From the NCBI RefSeq assembly GCF_011297335.1, contig NZ_JAAOTJ010000011.1:152326-216325 (forward strand): a stretch of DNA of 64,000 nucleotides, read 5' to 3'. The notes beneath the pieces were generated by a model, which was not told the origin of the DNA, did no database searches, and saw nothing but the letters and a program-made list of their open reading frames with translations. The translations under genes were made by a program, and so were the position numbers. Positions 10,694 through 28,115 of this stretch are shown piece by piece (position 1 is the stretch's first letter; each line of letters opens with the position of its first letter). Source of the stretch: Catellatospora methionotrophica (GTDB lineage Bacteria > Actinomycetota > Actinomycetes > Mycobacteriales > Micromonosporaceae).

Positions 10694-11002
10694 CTACAGC
10701 TTGATCTCGATGTCGACGCCAGCCGGCAGATCGAGTCGCATGAGCGAGTCGACCGTCTTCGGGGTCGGGTCGATGATGTCGATCAGACGCTTGTGCGTGC
10801 GCATCTCGAAGTGCTCGCGCGAGTCCTTGTACTTGTGCGGCGAACGGATCACGCAGAAGCGGTTGATCTCCGTGGGCAGTGGCACCGGCCCTGCGACCTG
10901 AGCACCCGTACGGGTCACCGTCTCGACGATCTTCCGTGCCGAGGAGTCGACGACCTCGTGGTCGTAGGCCTTGAGCCGGATGCGGATCTTCTGTCCCGCC
11001 AT
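10694..11002 (-). CDS. rpsJ: 30S ribosomal protein S10 (NusE)
   Basis: S10, 102 aa, which also acts as NusE in antitermination and NusG coupling. It starts [21 protein letters not shown] and has the [21 protein letters not shown] motif. It is the first gene of the S10 operon, behind a leader of about 245 nt. Confidence 0.98.
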
Positions 11003-11068
11003 GGTGGCTTCTGTTTCCTTCTCTCAAGCCGCTACCTGCGGCGGCAGACGGTGGGGCCTGCCCCCTGT

Positions 11069-11093
11069 CCGACCCCCGCGGTCGGGCGTGTCG
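11069..11093 (-). promoter_or_regulatory. Leader element shared by rpsJ and rpsL (S10 copy)
   Basis: This 25-nt segment is identical to 15891-15915 in the rpsL leader. Read on the transcribed (minus) strand it contains a 6-bp stem CCGACC-GCGGG-GGTCGG preceded by CGACACGC. It lies 67 nt before rpsJ. The sequences on either side differ between the two leaders, so the match is specific. The leader also holds an AT-rich stretch near 11119-11126 of unclear role. Confidence 0.6.
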
Positions 11094-11253
11094 CGCGCTG
11101 AACCAGACTGATTTCCCTATTAAAAGGTCATTTGCCTTGGCTAAGCGGGCATCAAGCCCGATCACAGGAGCTTCACGTCAGAGGCCCGAGGACCCCCACG
11201 TCACGCGGCGCGACGCACCCACTGGGCGCGACCGGCCGCAACGCAACCTGTTC

Positions 11254-11283
11254 ATTATGCCGTATCGGGTACGCCATTGTGAA
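11254..11283 (-). promoter_or_regulatory. Candidate S10 operon promoter
   Basis: On the minus strand a TTCACA -35 box (11278-11283) and CATAAT -10 box (11254-11259) are separated by 18 nt; each matches the vegetative consensus at 5 of 6 positions. It lies just downstream of the tuf terminator hairpin and predicts a leader of about 245 nt before rpsJ. Confidence 0.6.
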
Positions 11284-11336
11284 ATCAGGGTGCCGGGGCT
11301 CACTAAAACAGGCCCGACCTGCGTACATGTAAAGGT

Positions 11337-11368
11337 GCGGGCGCCCTGCCCGAAAGCAGGGCGCCCGC
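11337..11368 (-). terminator. Terminator after tuf
   Basis: A perfect 13-bp GC-rich stem (11337-11349 with 11356-11368, loop CCGAAA) starts 5 nt after the tuf stop and is followed on the minus strand by CCTTTAC. It separates the str operon from the S10 promoter. Confidence 0.85.
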
Positions 11369-11373
11369 GGAGA

Positions 11374-12567
11374 TCACTTGGTGATCTTGGTGACTCGGCC
11401 GGCACCGACCGTGCGGCCACCCTCGCGGATCGCGAAACGGAGGGTCTCCTCCATGGCGATCGGCTGGATGAGCTTCACGGACATCTCGACGTTGTCGCCG
11501 GGCATGACCATCTCGGTGCCCTCGGGCAGCGTGACGACACCGGTGACGTCGGTGGTGCGGAAGTAGAACTGCGGCCGGTAGTTCTGGAAGAACGGGGTGT
11601 GACGGCCACCCTCCTCCTTGGAGAGGATGTAGACCGACGCCTCGAACTCCGTGTGCGGGGTGGTCGTGCCGGGCTTGACCACGACCATGCCGCGCTCGAC
11701 GTCCTCGCGCTTGATGCCGCGCAGCAGCAGACCGACGTTCTCGCCCGCGCGGGCCTCGTCGAGCAGCTTGCGGAACATCTCGATGCCGGTGCAGGTGGTC
11801 TTCATCGACTTCTCGCGAATACCGACGATCTCGACCTCCTCGTTCGGCTTGAGGATGCCACGCTCGGCGCGACCGGTGACGACGGTGCCACGACCGGTGA
11901 TCGTGAAGACGTCCTCGATCGGCATGAGGAACGGCTTGTCGACCTCACGCTCGGGCTGCGGGATCGCGGAGTCGACCGCGTCCATCAGGCCCAGCAGCGC
12001 CTCGGACCACTTCGGGTCGCCCTCGAGCGCCTTCAGCGCGGAGACCCGGACGACCGGCAGGTCGTCACCCGGGTACTCCTGGTTCGACAGCAGCTCGCGG
12101 ATCTCGAGCTCCACCAGCTCCAGCAGCTCCTCATCGTCGACCATGTCGCTCTTGTTGAGCGCCACGACGATGTAGGGCACGCCGACCTGACGGGCGAGCA
12201 GCACGTGCTCGCGGGTCTGCGGCATCGGGCCGTCGGTAGCGGCGACCACCAGGATCGCGCCGTCCATCTGGGCGGCACCGGTGATCATGTTCTTGATGTA
12301 GTCAGCGTGACCCGGGCAGTCAACGTGCGCGTAGTGCCGGTTCTCCGTCTGGTACTCGACGTGCGCGATGGAGATCGTGATACCACGAGCCTTCTCCTCC
12401 GGCGCCTTGTCGATCTCGTCGAAAGGGGTGTACGGGTTGAGTGCCGGGAACTTGTCGTGCAGGACCTTAGTGATGGCCGCCGTCAGCGTCGTCTTACCGT
12501 GGTCGATGTGACCAATGGTGCCGATGTTGACGTGCGGCTTAGTCCGCTCGAACTTCGCCTTCGCCAC
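11374..12567 (-). CDS. tuf: Elongation factor EF-Tu
   Basis: EF-Tu, 397 aa, the GTPase that delivers aminoacyl-tRNA. G1 is [11 protein letters not shown]3 DCPGHADY, G4 NKSD (all intact); domains 2 and 3 follow ([14 protein letters not shown]-terminal GRVTKITK). The glutamine in [10 protein letters not shown], a site of kirromycin-resistance changes in other species, is the normal residue. It is the last gene of the str operon, 157 nt after fusA, a gap that may hold a second promoter but shows none that I can defend. Confidence 0.98.
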   Translation of the reverse strand: MAKAKFERTKPHVNIGTIGHIDHGKTTLTAAITKVLHDKFPALNPYTPFDEIDKAPEEKARGITISIAHVEYQTENRHYAHVDCPGHADYIKNMITGAAQMDGAILVVAATDGPMPQTREHVLLARQVGVPYIVVALNKSDMVDDEELLELVELEIRELLSNQEYPGDDLPVVRVSALKALEGDPKWSEALLGLMDAVDSAIPQPEREVDKPFLMPIEDVFTITGRGTVVTGRAERGILKPNEEVEIVGIREKSMKTTCTGIEMFRKLLDEARAGENVGLLLRGIKREDVERGMVVVKPGTTTPHTEFEASVYILSKEEGGRHTPFFQNYRPQFYFRTTDVTGVVTLPEGTEMVMPGDNVEMSVKLIQPIAMEETLRFAIREGGRTVGAGRVTKITK

Positions 12568-12724
12568 TGGTGTCCTCCTGTGGACTGTTGGTTCGTTCGC
12601 CCGACGGCGCCGACTGGCGCTTAGGACCTTTGCCCGCCGGGGTCGCCGGCGCTTCCTTGCTGTGCTGAGACCGTGGAGAACTCAGCCGTGGTGAGGCCGG
12701 CGTGAACCGGCCTCACCACCGCGG

Positions 12725-14821
<2,097 letters not shown>

Positions 14822-14907
14822 TTCACGATCCTTTCGGAGTGGGACTCGGTCCCGGAAAGTCAAGGTTGTGGAGCCGGAACCGACGGATCGGCCCGGCTCC
14901 ACGTTGT

Positions 14908-15378
14908 TCACCAGCGGTAGTGCGCGAAGGCCTTGTTGGACTCGGCCATCTTGTGCGTGTCCTCGCGACGCTTGACAGCGGCGCCCAGACCGTTGCTGGC
15001 GTCGAGCAGCTCGTTCATGAGGCGCTCGATCATCGTCTTCTCGCGGCGGGCGCGGGAGTACGTCACCAGCCAGCGCAGGCCCAGCGTGGTCGCGCGGACC
15101 GGGCGGACCTCCACCGGCACCTGGTAGGTCGCGCCACCGACACGGCGGCTGCGGACCTCGAGGGTCGGCTTGACGTTGTCCATGGCGCGCTTGAGCGTCA
15201 CGACGGGGTCGGTGCCGGTCTTCTCCCGGCAGCCCTCGAGCGCGCCGTACACGACACGCTCGGCCAGCTGGCGCTTGCCGGCCAGCAGGATCTTGTTGAC
15301 CAGCTGGGTGACCAGCGGCGAGTTGTACACCGGGTCTGCGGCCAGCGGCCGACGCGGAGCGGGGCCCTTACGAGGCAT
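14908..15378 (-). CDS. rpsG: 30S ribosomal protein S7
   Basis: S7, 156 aa, the head-assembly initiator. It starts [20 protein letters not shown] and ends [14 protein letters not shown]. Its ATG overlaps the rpsL stop by one base (TAATG). Confidence 0.98.
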   Translation of the reverse strand: MPRKGPAPRRPLAADPVYNSPLVTQLVNKILLAGKRQLAERVVYGALEGCREKTGTDPVVTLKRAMDNVKPTLEVRSRRVGGATYQVPVEVRPVRATTLGLRWLVTYSRARREKTMIERLMNELLDASNGLGAAVKRREDTHKMAESNKAFAHYRW

Positions 15379-15761
15379 TACTTCTTCCCTTCCTTGACCA
15401 GCTTCGCGCCGTAGCGGCTACGTGCCTGCTTGCGGTTACGCACACCCTGGGTGTCGAGCGAACCGCGAATGATCTTGTAGCGCACGCCGGGCAGGTCCTT
15501 AACACGGCCGCCGCGGACGAGCACGATCGAGTGCTCCTGCAGGTTGTGACCGACACCCGGGATGTACGCGGTGACCTCGATCTGGCTGCTCAGCTTGACG
15601 CGAGCGACCTTCCGCAGTGCCGAGTTCGGCTTCTTGGGCGTCGTGGTGTACACACGCGTGCACACACCGCGCCGCTGGGGGCTCCCCTTCAGCGCCGGCG
15701 TCTTGGTCTTGCTCGTCTTCGCCTGGCGGCCCTTGCGGACCAGCTGCTGGATTGTGGGCAC
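15378..15761 (-). CDS. rpsL: 30S ribosomal protein S12
   Basis: S12, 127 aa, of the decoding centre. It begins with GTG ([15 protein letters not shown]). The streptomycin-related lysines are wild type: K43 in [13 protein letters not shown] and K88 in [13 protein letters not shown], so S12 gives no sign of streptomycin resistance. First gene of the str operon, behind a leader of roughly 290 nt. Confidence 0.98.
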   Translation of the reverse strand: MPTIQQLVRKGRQAKTSKTKTPALKGSPQRRGVCTRVYTTTPKKPNSALRKVARVKLSSQIEVTAYIPGVGHNLQEHSIVLVRGGRVKDLPGVRYKIIRGSLDTQGVRNRKQARSRYGAKLVKEGKK

Positions 15762-15890
15762 CGGTGTTCTCCGCTCCCTTTTGCTTTCTCTCCGCGGCTT
15801 CCCGCCGCGGAAACTTATGTGTGGCCGTGGCCGCGAATGCGGCCCGAACTGCTGCGATCAGCGCTGTCTCGGAGTGATCCGCGACAAGCG

Positions 15891-15915
15891 CCGACCCCCG
15901 CGGTCGGGCGTGTCG
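15891..15915 (-). promoter_or_regulatory. Leader element shared by rpsJ and rpsL (str copy)
   Basis: The second copy of the identical 25-nt segment also found at 11069-11093. It lies 130 nt upstream of rpsL within the predicted transcript. A GC-rich hairpin (GCCCGGGC repeated at 16033-16050) lies nearer the promoter, and a TCCGCGG/CCGCGGA stem occurs at 15791-15811 near the gene. The remaining leader has no clear motif. Confidence 0.6.
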
Positions 15916-16060
15916 TCCGGCGCACGGGCCCGGCGGCTCGATTTCCCGAGCTGTCGGAGTCTGTCGTTGTCGTGGTGCTACGGGCCGCCCGACCGGTGGT
16001 CGGACTCTCCCGCGTCGGCGCACGCACGAGGGGCCCGGGCAAGCCCGGGCACGAGGGGAA

Positions 16061-16090
16061 AGAGTACCGAACCGATGGCCCACTGGTCAA
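16061..16090 (-). promoter_or_regulatory. Candidate str operon promoter
   Basis: TTGACC (16085-16090) and TACTCT (16061-16066) on the minus strand are separated by 18 nt, a good fit to a vegetative actinomycete promoter. The predicted start is near 16054, giving a leader of about 290 nt before rpsL. Confidence 0.65.
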
Positions 16091-16273
16091 AACGGGGTGA
16101 CCCGACCCCTCGTCGATGCGAGGCAACCAGTCGTTCCGAGCGACCAGCCCGCCGTCAGTGCGAACTCCGCCAGCCAGTCTACCTCTTCGATTCCCGAGCC
16201 CCGAACGGGATACCGCACCGTGAGGTAGCTCGCACCGCCCAGCCACCCCGGCCACGGCTCGCCGCCAGCCCAT

Positions 16274-16334
16274 GATCGCTGTTTCCGGTCATGATCTGGC
16301 GCTGTACCGCAGTTTCTGACCACAAACGGCGATC
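16274..16334. repeat. Interspersed palindromic repeat, copy 1
   Basis: A 61-bp element with outer arms GATCGCTGTTT and AAACGGCGATC and an inner TTTCTGACC. It resembles copies at 28214-28280 and 45700-45766. This copy is the most degenerate of the three; its inner left arm has been altered. It lies between rpsL and the gene at 16449. The stretch from 16335 to 16448 shows only GC-rich short repeats (CACCGGCCGG twice). Confidence 0.75.
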
Positions 16335-16448
16335 TCCAACCGGACGACACCGGCCGGGGCGGCTACCACACCGGCCGGGCCAGGGGCTCCGGGCACCGTG
16401 ACGGGCTGCGGTGCCGGGGTGGGAGCGCGGCGGGCTGGGTTGTACGGC

Positions 16449-17267
16449 TCAGCCGGCGCTGAGGGCGATGGCGGTGATCAGGCCTCCCACGGCCAGCAGC
16501 AGGCCCACCGCGCCGCACACCAGGCCGGTGATGGCGACCCCGCGCCCGGTCAGGTTGCCCGCGGCCAACCGGATCTGGCGCATCCCGAGCCAGCCGAGCA
16601 GCACGCCCGCCGCCCCCAGCAGGATCGACAGCACCGCGAACGCCCCGGCGACCAGACCACCCCAGCCCTTCTCCGACCCGACCAGCCCGAAGCACCACAC
16701 CGCCAGCGACACCAGGATTGAGCCGACGCCCACCACCAGCGCGCTGGCCGCGACGCCGGAAGCCGTCTTCGGCGCACCCAGCACCGCCAGCGCGTACGGC
16801 GTCCCCGGCACGATCTCCACGCGCACCGGCGGCGGATAGTTCACCGGTCGCGGCCCGGCGGGCTGCACGAGCTGCGGCTTCGCAGCCACCTGCGGCCACT
16901 GCGGCACCGGCGGCTGCTGAGCCGCCTGCGGCAGCGGCTGCTGACCGGACTGCGGCCACTGCGGCACTGCGGGTTGCTGACCTGGCTGCGGCACCGGCGG
17001 CTGATGCTGGCCGGGCTGGGCCCACTGCGGCACTGCGGGTTGCTGGCCAGGCTGCGGCACAGGCGGCTGCTGCTGGCCGGGCTGCGGCCACTGCGGCGCG
17101 GCAGGCTGCTGGCCGGGCTGTGCCCACTGCGGCGAGCCAGGCTGCTGGCCTGCCTCGGGCCACTGCGGTACGGGCGGCTGCGGCGTCGACGGCTGCGGCG
17201 CGGGCGGCTGCTCGCCCGTGGGCGGCACGGACGGCCATTGCGGCGCCGGAGACTGCGGATACGTCAC
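16449..17267 (-). CDS. Pro/Gln-repeat N-terminus, multi-helix membrane protein, function unknown
   Basis: About 272 aa. The GTG at 17267 (MTYPQSPAPQWPS) has AGGA 8 nt upstream. Residues 1-150 are a low-complexity Pro/Gln/Trp tail built from variants of PGQQPAVPQWPQ; the DNA there is an imperfect tandem repeat. The C-terminal 110 residues hold about three hydrophobic helices (VAASALVVGVGSILVSLAVW; LVAGAFAVLSILLGAAGVLLG; GVAITGLVCGAVGLLLAVGG), a layout like DUF4190-type proteins. The tail probably faces the cytoplasm. Repeat number may vary between strains. Confidence 0.75.
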   Translation of the reverse strand: MTYPQSPAPQWPSVPPTGEQPPAPQPSTPQPPVPQWPEAGQQPGSPQWAQPGQQPAAPQWPQPGQQQPPVPQPGQQPAVPQWAQPGQHQPPVPQPGQQPAVPQWPQSGQQPLPQAAQQPPVPQWPQVAAKPQLVQPAGPRPVNYPPPVRVEIVPGTPYALAVLGAPKTASGVAASALVVGVGSILVSLAVWCFGLVGSEKGWGGLVAGAFAVLSILLGAAGVLLGWLGMRQIRLAAGNLTGRGVAITGLVCGAVGLLLAVGGLITAIALSAG

Positions 17268-17342
17268 GCCGCCGATCCTGCCACGTCCCGCCCACTGCCC
17301 GCCGACCAAGCCGCCCGCGCCCCGTCCCGGCGGCGGTGGACC

Positions 17343-17696
17343 TCAGTCGACGGTGGGCGGGAAGTCCTGGCTGCCGAAGTGCACGCCGCGCAGGAACAGC
17401 CACACGGTCAGCGTGAGCAGGCTCAGCCCGGCCATGCCCAGGGCCAGCCAGGCCAGCCGCTCCGCCCAGCGCACCCGGCCCGCACCGGTGCGCCAGCCTT
17501 GGCCGTCGCGCAGCTCCGTACGGGCCGCACGGGCCAGCGCCAGCGCGATGGTGGCGGGCACGATCCCGCCGACCGCCAGCCCCGTCACCGCGGCCAGCAG
17601 GCCGAGCCCGAACGCGGCGGTGGCCTTGGTGTCGGCGACCGGCTCGGGATCGGCCGGATCCCGGGTGGCTGCACATACGAAAGCGGCGTCCCCCAT
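17343..17696 (-). CDS. Small membrane protein, function unknown
   Basis: 117 aa with three hydrophobic segments (AAFGLGLLAAVTGLAVGGIV; an amphipathic middle; WLALGMAGLSLLTLTVWLFL). No family recognised. The ATG at 17696 lies inside the loop of the rpoC terminator hairpin and has no convincing ribosome site, so the true start may lie further in. It is on the same strand as rpoC and the gene at 16449 and may be expressed by read-through. Confidence 0.6.
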   Translation of the reverse strand: MGDAAFVCAATRDPADPEPVADTKATAAFGLGLLAAVTGLAVGGIVPATIALALARAARTELRDGQGWRTGAGRVRWAERLAWLALGMAGLSLLTLTVWLFLRGVHFGSQDFPPTVD

Positions 17697-17724
17697 GCCG
17701 TGTAAACGACAGGGAGGACGCCGC
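17683..17724 (-). terminator. Terminator after rpoC
   Basis: A 9-bp stem (GCGGCGTCC 17683-17691 with GGACGCCGC 17716-17724), extendable by CCC/GGG, starts 15 nt after the rpoC stop and is followed on the minus strand by CTTTCG. It overlaps the proposed start of the next gene. Confidence 0.7.
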
Positions 17725-17739
17725 GATCACTTCAAGCGA

Positions 17740-21630
<3,891 letters not shown>

Positions 21631-21680
21631 GTTGTATGTCCCTCTTTGCTCGTGTCTTCATCAGTGTCAGTTGATGGCGG

Positions 21681-21718
21681 AGGCGTCCTCCACACGCCGG
21701 AGCGCGCGGAGGACGCCT
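21681..21718. other. Hairpin between rpoB and rpoC
   Basis: A perfect 11-bp inverted repeat (21681-21691 with 21708-21718) fills the rpoB-rpoC spacer. The T-run (TTTT) follows it on the plus strand, not on the minus strand that carries rpoBC, so as a terminator it would act on antisense transcripts. On the sense RNA it is a candidate processing or stability element. Confidence 0.6.
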
Positions 21719-21724
21719 TTTACA

Positions 21725-25156
<3,432 letters not shown>

Positions 25157-25289
25157 GATACGTCCTTCCGAGGACCGGTGGTGCAACGGCCGTTACGCGA
25201 GCAACCCGACAACCCCTGGTCCAGAGCCGACGTCAAAAGACATCCGGCATTCCGGGCAGGGGGAAAGTCGAAGGGCAGCGCAAACTAGC

Positions 25290-25318
25290 ACTGTAGCAGA
25301 AGCACGGACCGCTGTCGA
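25290..25318 (-). promoter_or_regulatory. Candidate rpoB promoter
   Basis: TCGACA (25313-25318) and TACAGT (25290-25295) on the minus strand, 17 nt apart, predict a start near 25283 and a leader of about 127 nt. Two further TTGACG boxes lie upstream (about 25450-25455 and 25487-25492) with weaker -10 partners. The 371-nt spacer from 25157 to 25527 holds no gene. Confidence 0.5.
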
Positions 25319-25527
25319 GTCCCCACGGCAGGCTTCCGCAGAACGTGCCCTGGACCACCTTCAGATCGGTGTCCACCACGCTCTGTACCCCGCCCGCTAC
25401 GCACTCGGAAGGTCGTACTGAAGAAAGACTGCCTGGCGTCGTCGTTCACGTCAAGACCCGGCGACGTCTTCCAGTGTCCAACACTGCGTCAAGTTCGTAT
25501 CACTGCGCGTTTGCGCAGTACAAACAA

Positions 25528-25556
25528 GGGGCGGACATCACGTGGATGCCCGCCCC
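25528..25556 (-). terminator. Terminator after rplL
   Basis: GGGGCGG (25528-25534) pairs with CCGCCCC (25550-25556), with a further 4-bp inner stem after one mismatch, and TTGTTTGT follows on the minus strand. It ends the rplJ-rplL transcript before rpoB. Confidence 0.85.
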
Positions 25557-25601
25557 TCGATGCGGTCACGCTCTTGGCGTAAAGCCCGGCGTGACCTCAG
25601 A

Positions 25602-25985
25602 TCACTTGAGGGTGACCTTGGCGCCCTCGGCCTCGAGCTTGGCCTTGGCCTTCTCCGCGGTCTCCTTGTTGGCCTTCTCGATGATGGCCTTCGGCGCGGC
25701 CTCGACCACGTCCTTGGCCTCCTTCAGGCCCAGGCCGGTCAGCTCACGCACGACCTTGATGACCTGGATCTTCTTGCCACCGTCGGACTCGAGGACGACG
25801 TCGAACTCGTCCTGCTCCTCGACCTCGACCGCGGCGGCACCCGGGCCGGCCGGGCCGGCGACGGCGACCGGCGCGGCGGCCTTCACGTCGAAGGTGGTCT
25901 CGAACTCCTTCACGAACTCGGAGAGCTCGATCAGGGTCATCTCCTTGAAGGCCTCGAGGAGCTCGGTGCTGCTCAGCTTCGCCAT
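25602..25985 (-). CDS. rplL: 50S ribosomal protein L7/L12
   Basis: L7/L12, 127 aa, the stalk protein that recruits translation factors. It has an N-terminal dimerization helix ([24 protein letters not shown]), an Ala/Gly/Pro hinge (about residues 35-55) and the C-terminal factor-binding domain ([24 protein letters not shown]). It follows rplJ by 79 nt; the excess of L12 over L10 in the ribosome would fit separate initiation. Confidence 0.98.
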   Translation of the reverse strand: MAKLSSTELLEAFKEMTLIELSEFVKEFETTFDVKAAAPVAVAGPAGPGAAAVEVEEQDEFDVVLESDGGKKIQVIKVVRELTGLGLKEAKDVVEAAPKAIIEKANKETAEKAKAKLEAEGAKVTLK

Positions 25986-26064
25986 GTCAGGCGTCCTTTC
26001 GTAACGGGTCTACATGCCGCGGCAGGGCGCCGCGAGCTGGATGGTTCGGATGACGTCGACGCCG

Positions 26065-26601
26065 TCAGGCGTCGGCGCCCTCCTTCTCGCGCTTGTCCTG
26101 CAGAGCGGCGACCGTGCGAACGGCCTGCGCCAGCGGGGCCTGGAAGAGCGCCGCGGCGTTGCTCATGCTTGCCTTCATGGCGCCGGCCAGCTTGGCCAGC
26201 AGCACCTCGCGGGACTCGAGGTCGGCGAGCTTGGCGACCTCGGCCGCCGTGATCGCCTTGCCCTCGAAGACGCCGCCCTTGATGACGAGCAGCGGGTTCG
26301 CCTTCGCGAACTCCTTGAGGCCCTTCGCGGCTTCGACGACATCGCCGGAGACGAAGGCGAGCGCGGTAGGACCGGTGAACAGAGCGTCGAGACCGGTCAG
26401 ACCGGCGTCGGTCGCGGCGCGCTTGGCAAGCGTGTTCTTGGCAACGGTGTACTCGGCACCGCCCAGCGAACGACGCAGCTCGGTCAGCTGCTTCACGGTC
26501 AGGCCGCGGTACTCGGTGAGCACCGTGGCGTTCGACTCGCGGAAGCGCTCGGTGAGCTCCGCAACACTGCCGGCCTTGTCGGCACGGATCTTGTCCGCCA
26601 T
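26065..26601 (-). CDS. rplJ: 50S ribosomal protein L10
   Basis: L10, 178 aa from the ATG at 26601 ([20 protein letters not shown]), which has a GAGAGGAGGGGAC ribosome site. A 34-codon upstream extension runs through the leader and is rejected. It contains the [18 protein letters not shown] segment and the C-terminal helix that binds L12 dimers. Together with L12 it is the usual leader-binding autoregulator of this operon. Confidence 0.97.
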   Translation of the reverse strand: MADKIRADKAGSVAELTERFRESNATVLTEYRGLTVKQLTELRRSLGGAEYTVAKNTLAKRAATDAGLTGLDALFTGPTALAFVSGDVVEAAKGLKEFAKANPLLVIKGGVFEGKAITAAEVAKLADLESREVLLAKLAGAMKASMSNAAALFQAPLAQAVRTVAALQDKREKEGADA

Positions 26602-26672
26602 GTCCCCTCCTCTCTCGTACTCCAGGCTGGTCTCGCGGGACCCGGCGTTCGAAAGGAGCGGACAAACAAAAC

Positions 26673-26696
26673 GCCCCGGCGCAGGGCGCACGGGGC
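26673..26696 (-). promoter_or_regulatory. Attenuator-like terminator in the rplJ leader
   Basis: On the minus strand GCCCCG (26691-26696) and CGGGGC (26673-26678) form a stem directly followed by GTTTTGTTTG, 63 nt or more before the rplJ start: a textbook intrinsic terminator inside a leader. The loop segment CCCTGCGC (26679-26686) can instead pair with GCGCAGGG transcribed from 26734-26741, giving an alternative fold. This fits an L10-type leader. Confidence 0.75.
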
Positions 26697-26848
26697 TTTG
26701 CACGGCACGAGGCCGGTCAGGCTCACCGTTCTTCCCTGCGCGGGCCGCCCGTGGTCCGCTCGTTGCCGAGCGACGGGGCCTTCGATCCTGCTCCGGGAGT
26801 GATCCGGATCAGATGACCAGCGGTCTTTGGGTGGAACTGTTGACAGGA

Positions 26849-26878
26849 ACGATACGTGACCTGGTGGACGCCCGCCAA
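26849..26878 (-). promoter_or_regulatory. Possible rplJ promoter
   Basis: TTGGCG (26873-26878) and TATCGT (26849-26854), 18 nt apart on the minus strand, would give a leader of about 240 nt containing the attenuator. The match is moderate. Confidence 0.35.
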
Positions 26879-26900
26879 ATCGGGGGTGGTGTGACCTGTC

Positions 26901-26922
26901 TTGTATCAATCGATTGACACAA
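26901..26922 (+). promoter_or_regulatory. Operator 1 for the GntR regulator
   Basis: A 22-bp near-perfect palindrome of the form TTGTATCA-N6-TGACACAA. It shares its layout with operator 2 at 26943-26964, whose centre is exactly 42 bp away. Both lie before the membrane protein/GntR pair. Confidence 0.7.
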
Positions 26923-26942
26923 GACACAGCGATGTCGTTCAC

Positions 26943-26964
26943 TTGTATCAGTTGCTTGATACAA
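26943..26964 (+). promoter_or_regulatory. Operator 2 for the GntR regulator
   Basis: A 22-bp palindrome TTGTATCA-N6-TGATACAA (arms perfect), immediately before the GGGGAGG ribosome site of the gene at 26979, so an occupied site would block transcription of the pair. Confidence 0.7.
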
Positions 26965-26978
26965 CGGGGAGGTAAATC

Positions 26979-27713
26979 ATGAACGGAGCCGCCTACCTGC
27001 GGTCGGCAGGTGTCGTACTGGGCACCTCGGTCGCCTTCACCGCCGCCAACAGCACGCTGGTCCCCCTCGCCACACCCCTGTTCGCCGCCTTCGTGCTGGC
27101 CGGGGTGGCCGTCAGCGAGCTGATGTCGCCCCGGCCCTCCCGCTCCGGCCGGCCGACGGCACAGCTCACCGCCCGCGACATCGACACCTACCTGCCGCCC
27201 GGCGCGCGCCGGCAGCTGCGCTGGCTGAGCCTCGCGGTGCTGGTAGCACTGCCCGCCGTCGCGGTGCTGATCGCCGACAGCCCGATCGACCCCATCGGGC
27301 AGTTCGACGCCGCCGGAGGGCTGCTGCGCCTGGCGCCCACGGCGGTGGTGCTCGCCTGCTGGGGCCTGCTCGCCCGGCACCTGCAGCGCAGGATCACCGA
27401 CGCCGGGCACGCCGGGCTGGATCCGCAGCATCTCGCCGCGGACGAGGCCTGGCGGCGGCGCGCGGCACGCCTGGTGCACGGCACCACCGGGGTCCTGCTC
27501 GCCGGAACCCTCAGCGGCGCGATGTTCTTCTACGGTCAGCGGCACTGGATGGTGTTCCTCGGCGGCTGGGGCTGGTGGATGCTCGGCGTCGTCGCGCTGG
27601 CCATGGCCTCGTTCCTGGTCTTCGCGCACTACCTGCACCTGCTGATCCACCCCGGTCCATCCGGTGAGGTGACCGCCGCCGCGCCGCGCGAACCCGCCGA
27701 GGCTCTGGCGTGA
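26979..27713 (+). CDS. Membrane protein paired with a GntR regulator, function unknown
   Basis: 244 aa with about six hydrophobic helices (for example GVVLGTSVAFTAANSTLVPL, WLSLAVLVALPAVAVLIAD, WGWWMLGVVALAMASFLVFA). The ATG has GGGGAGG 6 nt upstream. No family recognised with confidence. The downstream regulator starts 4 nt before this stop, so the two are coupled. It is on the opposite strand from, and inserted within, the ribosomal protein cluster, between rplJ and rplA. Confidence 0.8.
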   Translation: MNGAAYLRSAGVVLGTSVAFTAANSTLVPLATPLFAAFVLAGVAVSELMSPRPSRSGRPTAQLTARDIDTYLPPGARRQLRWLSLAVLVALPAVAVLIADSPIDPIGQFDAAGGLLRLAPTAVVLACWGLLARHLQRRITDAGHAGLDPQHLAADEAWRRRAARLVHGTTGVLLAGTLSGAMFFYGQRHWMVFLGGWGWWMLGVVALAMASFLVFAHYLHLLIHPGPSGEVTAAAPREPAEALA

Positions 27714-28084
27714 ACCCCACGATCACCATCCGGCCGGGCCCCGTGCCGCCCTACGAACAGATCCGGGCCCAGATCGAGATTCTGATCAACGGCGGGCTGC
27801 TGGAGGCGGGACACCGCCTGCCGCCGATCCGGCAGCTCGCTGCGGATCTCGGCTTGGCCCCCGGCACGGTGGCTCGGGCGTACCAGGAACTGGAGGCGGC
27901 CGGGCTGGTGACGACTCGGCGCGCGGCAGGCACGGTGGTGGCCGCGCGAACCTCTGATGTGGCGACGGACCGACGGGGGCCGTTGGCACAGGCGGCGAAC
28001 GGCTTCACCACCACCGCTCTCACGCTCGGCGCCGACCTCGACGAGGCATTGGCCGCAATCCGCGCCGCCTGGCCTCGCCCCTGA
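27710..28084 (+). CDS. GntR-family transcriptional regulator, YtrA-like
   Basis: 124 aa. Residues 12-80 form the GntR winged helix-turn-helix (PPYEQIRAQIEILINGGLLE; LPPIRQLAADLGLAPGTVAR; YQELEAAGLVTTRRAAGTVV), and only about 45 residues follow, as in the short YtrA subgroup with no large ligand domain. It starts with GTG in a 4-nt overlap with the membrane protein gene. It is the likely ligand of the twin palindromes at 26901 and 26943 and so probably autoregulatory. Confidence 0.9.
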   Translation: MNPTITIRPGPVPPYEQIRAQIEILINGGLLEAGHRLPPIRQLAADLGLAPGTVARAYQELEAAGLVTTRRAAGTVVAARTSDVATDRRGPLAQAANGFTTTALTLGADLDEALAAIRAAWPRP

Positions 28085-28115
28085 CAAGGCTCGGAGCTAT
28101 GGGCCCCCGGTACTC

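Noticed and set aside
11003..11253. A known riboswitch in the rpsJ leader
   Set aside because: No recognisable ligand-binding core is visible; only the shared hairpin segment stands out.
14822..14911. 30-codon N-terminal extension of EF-G
   Set aside because: It overlaps the end of rpsG and lacks similarity to EF-G; the GTG at 14821 has a good ribosome site.
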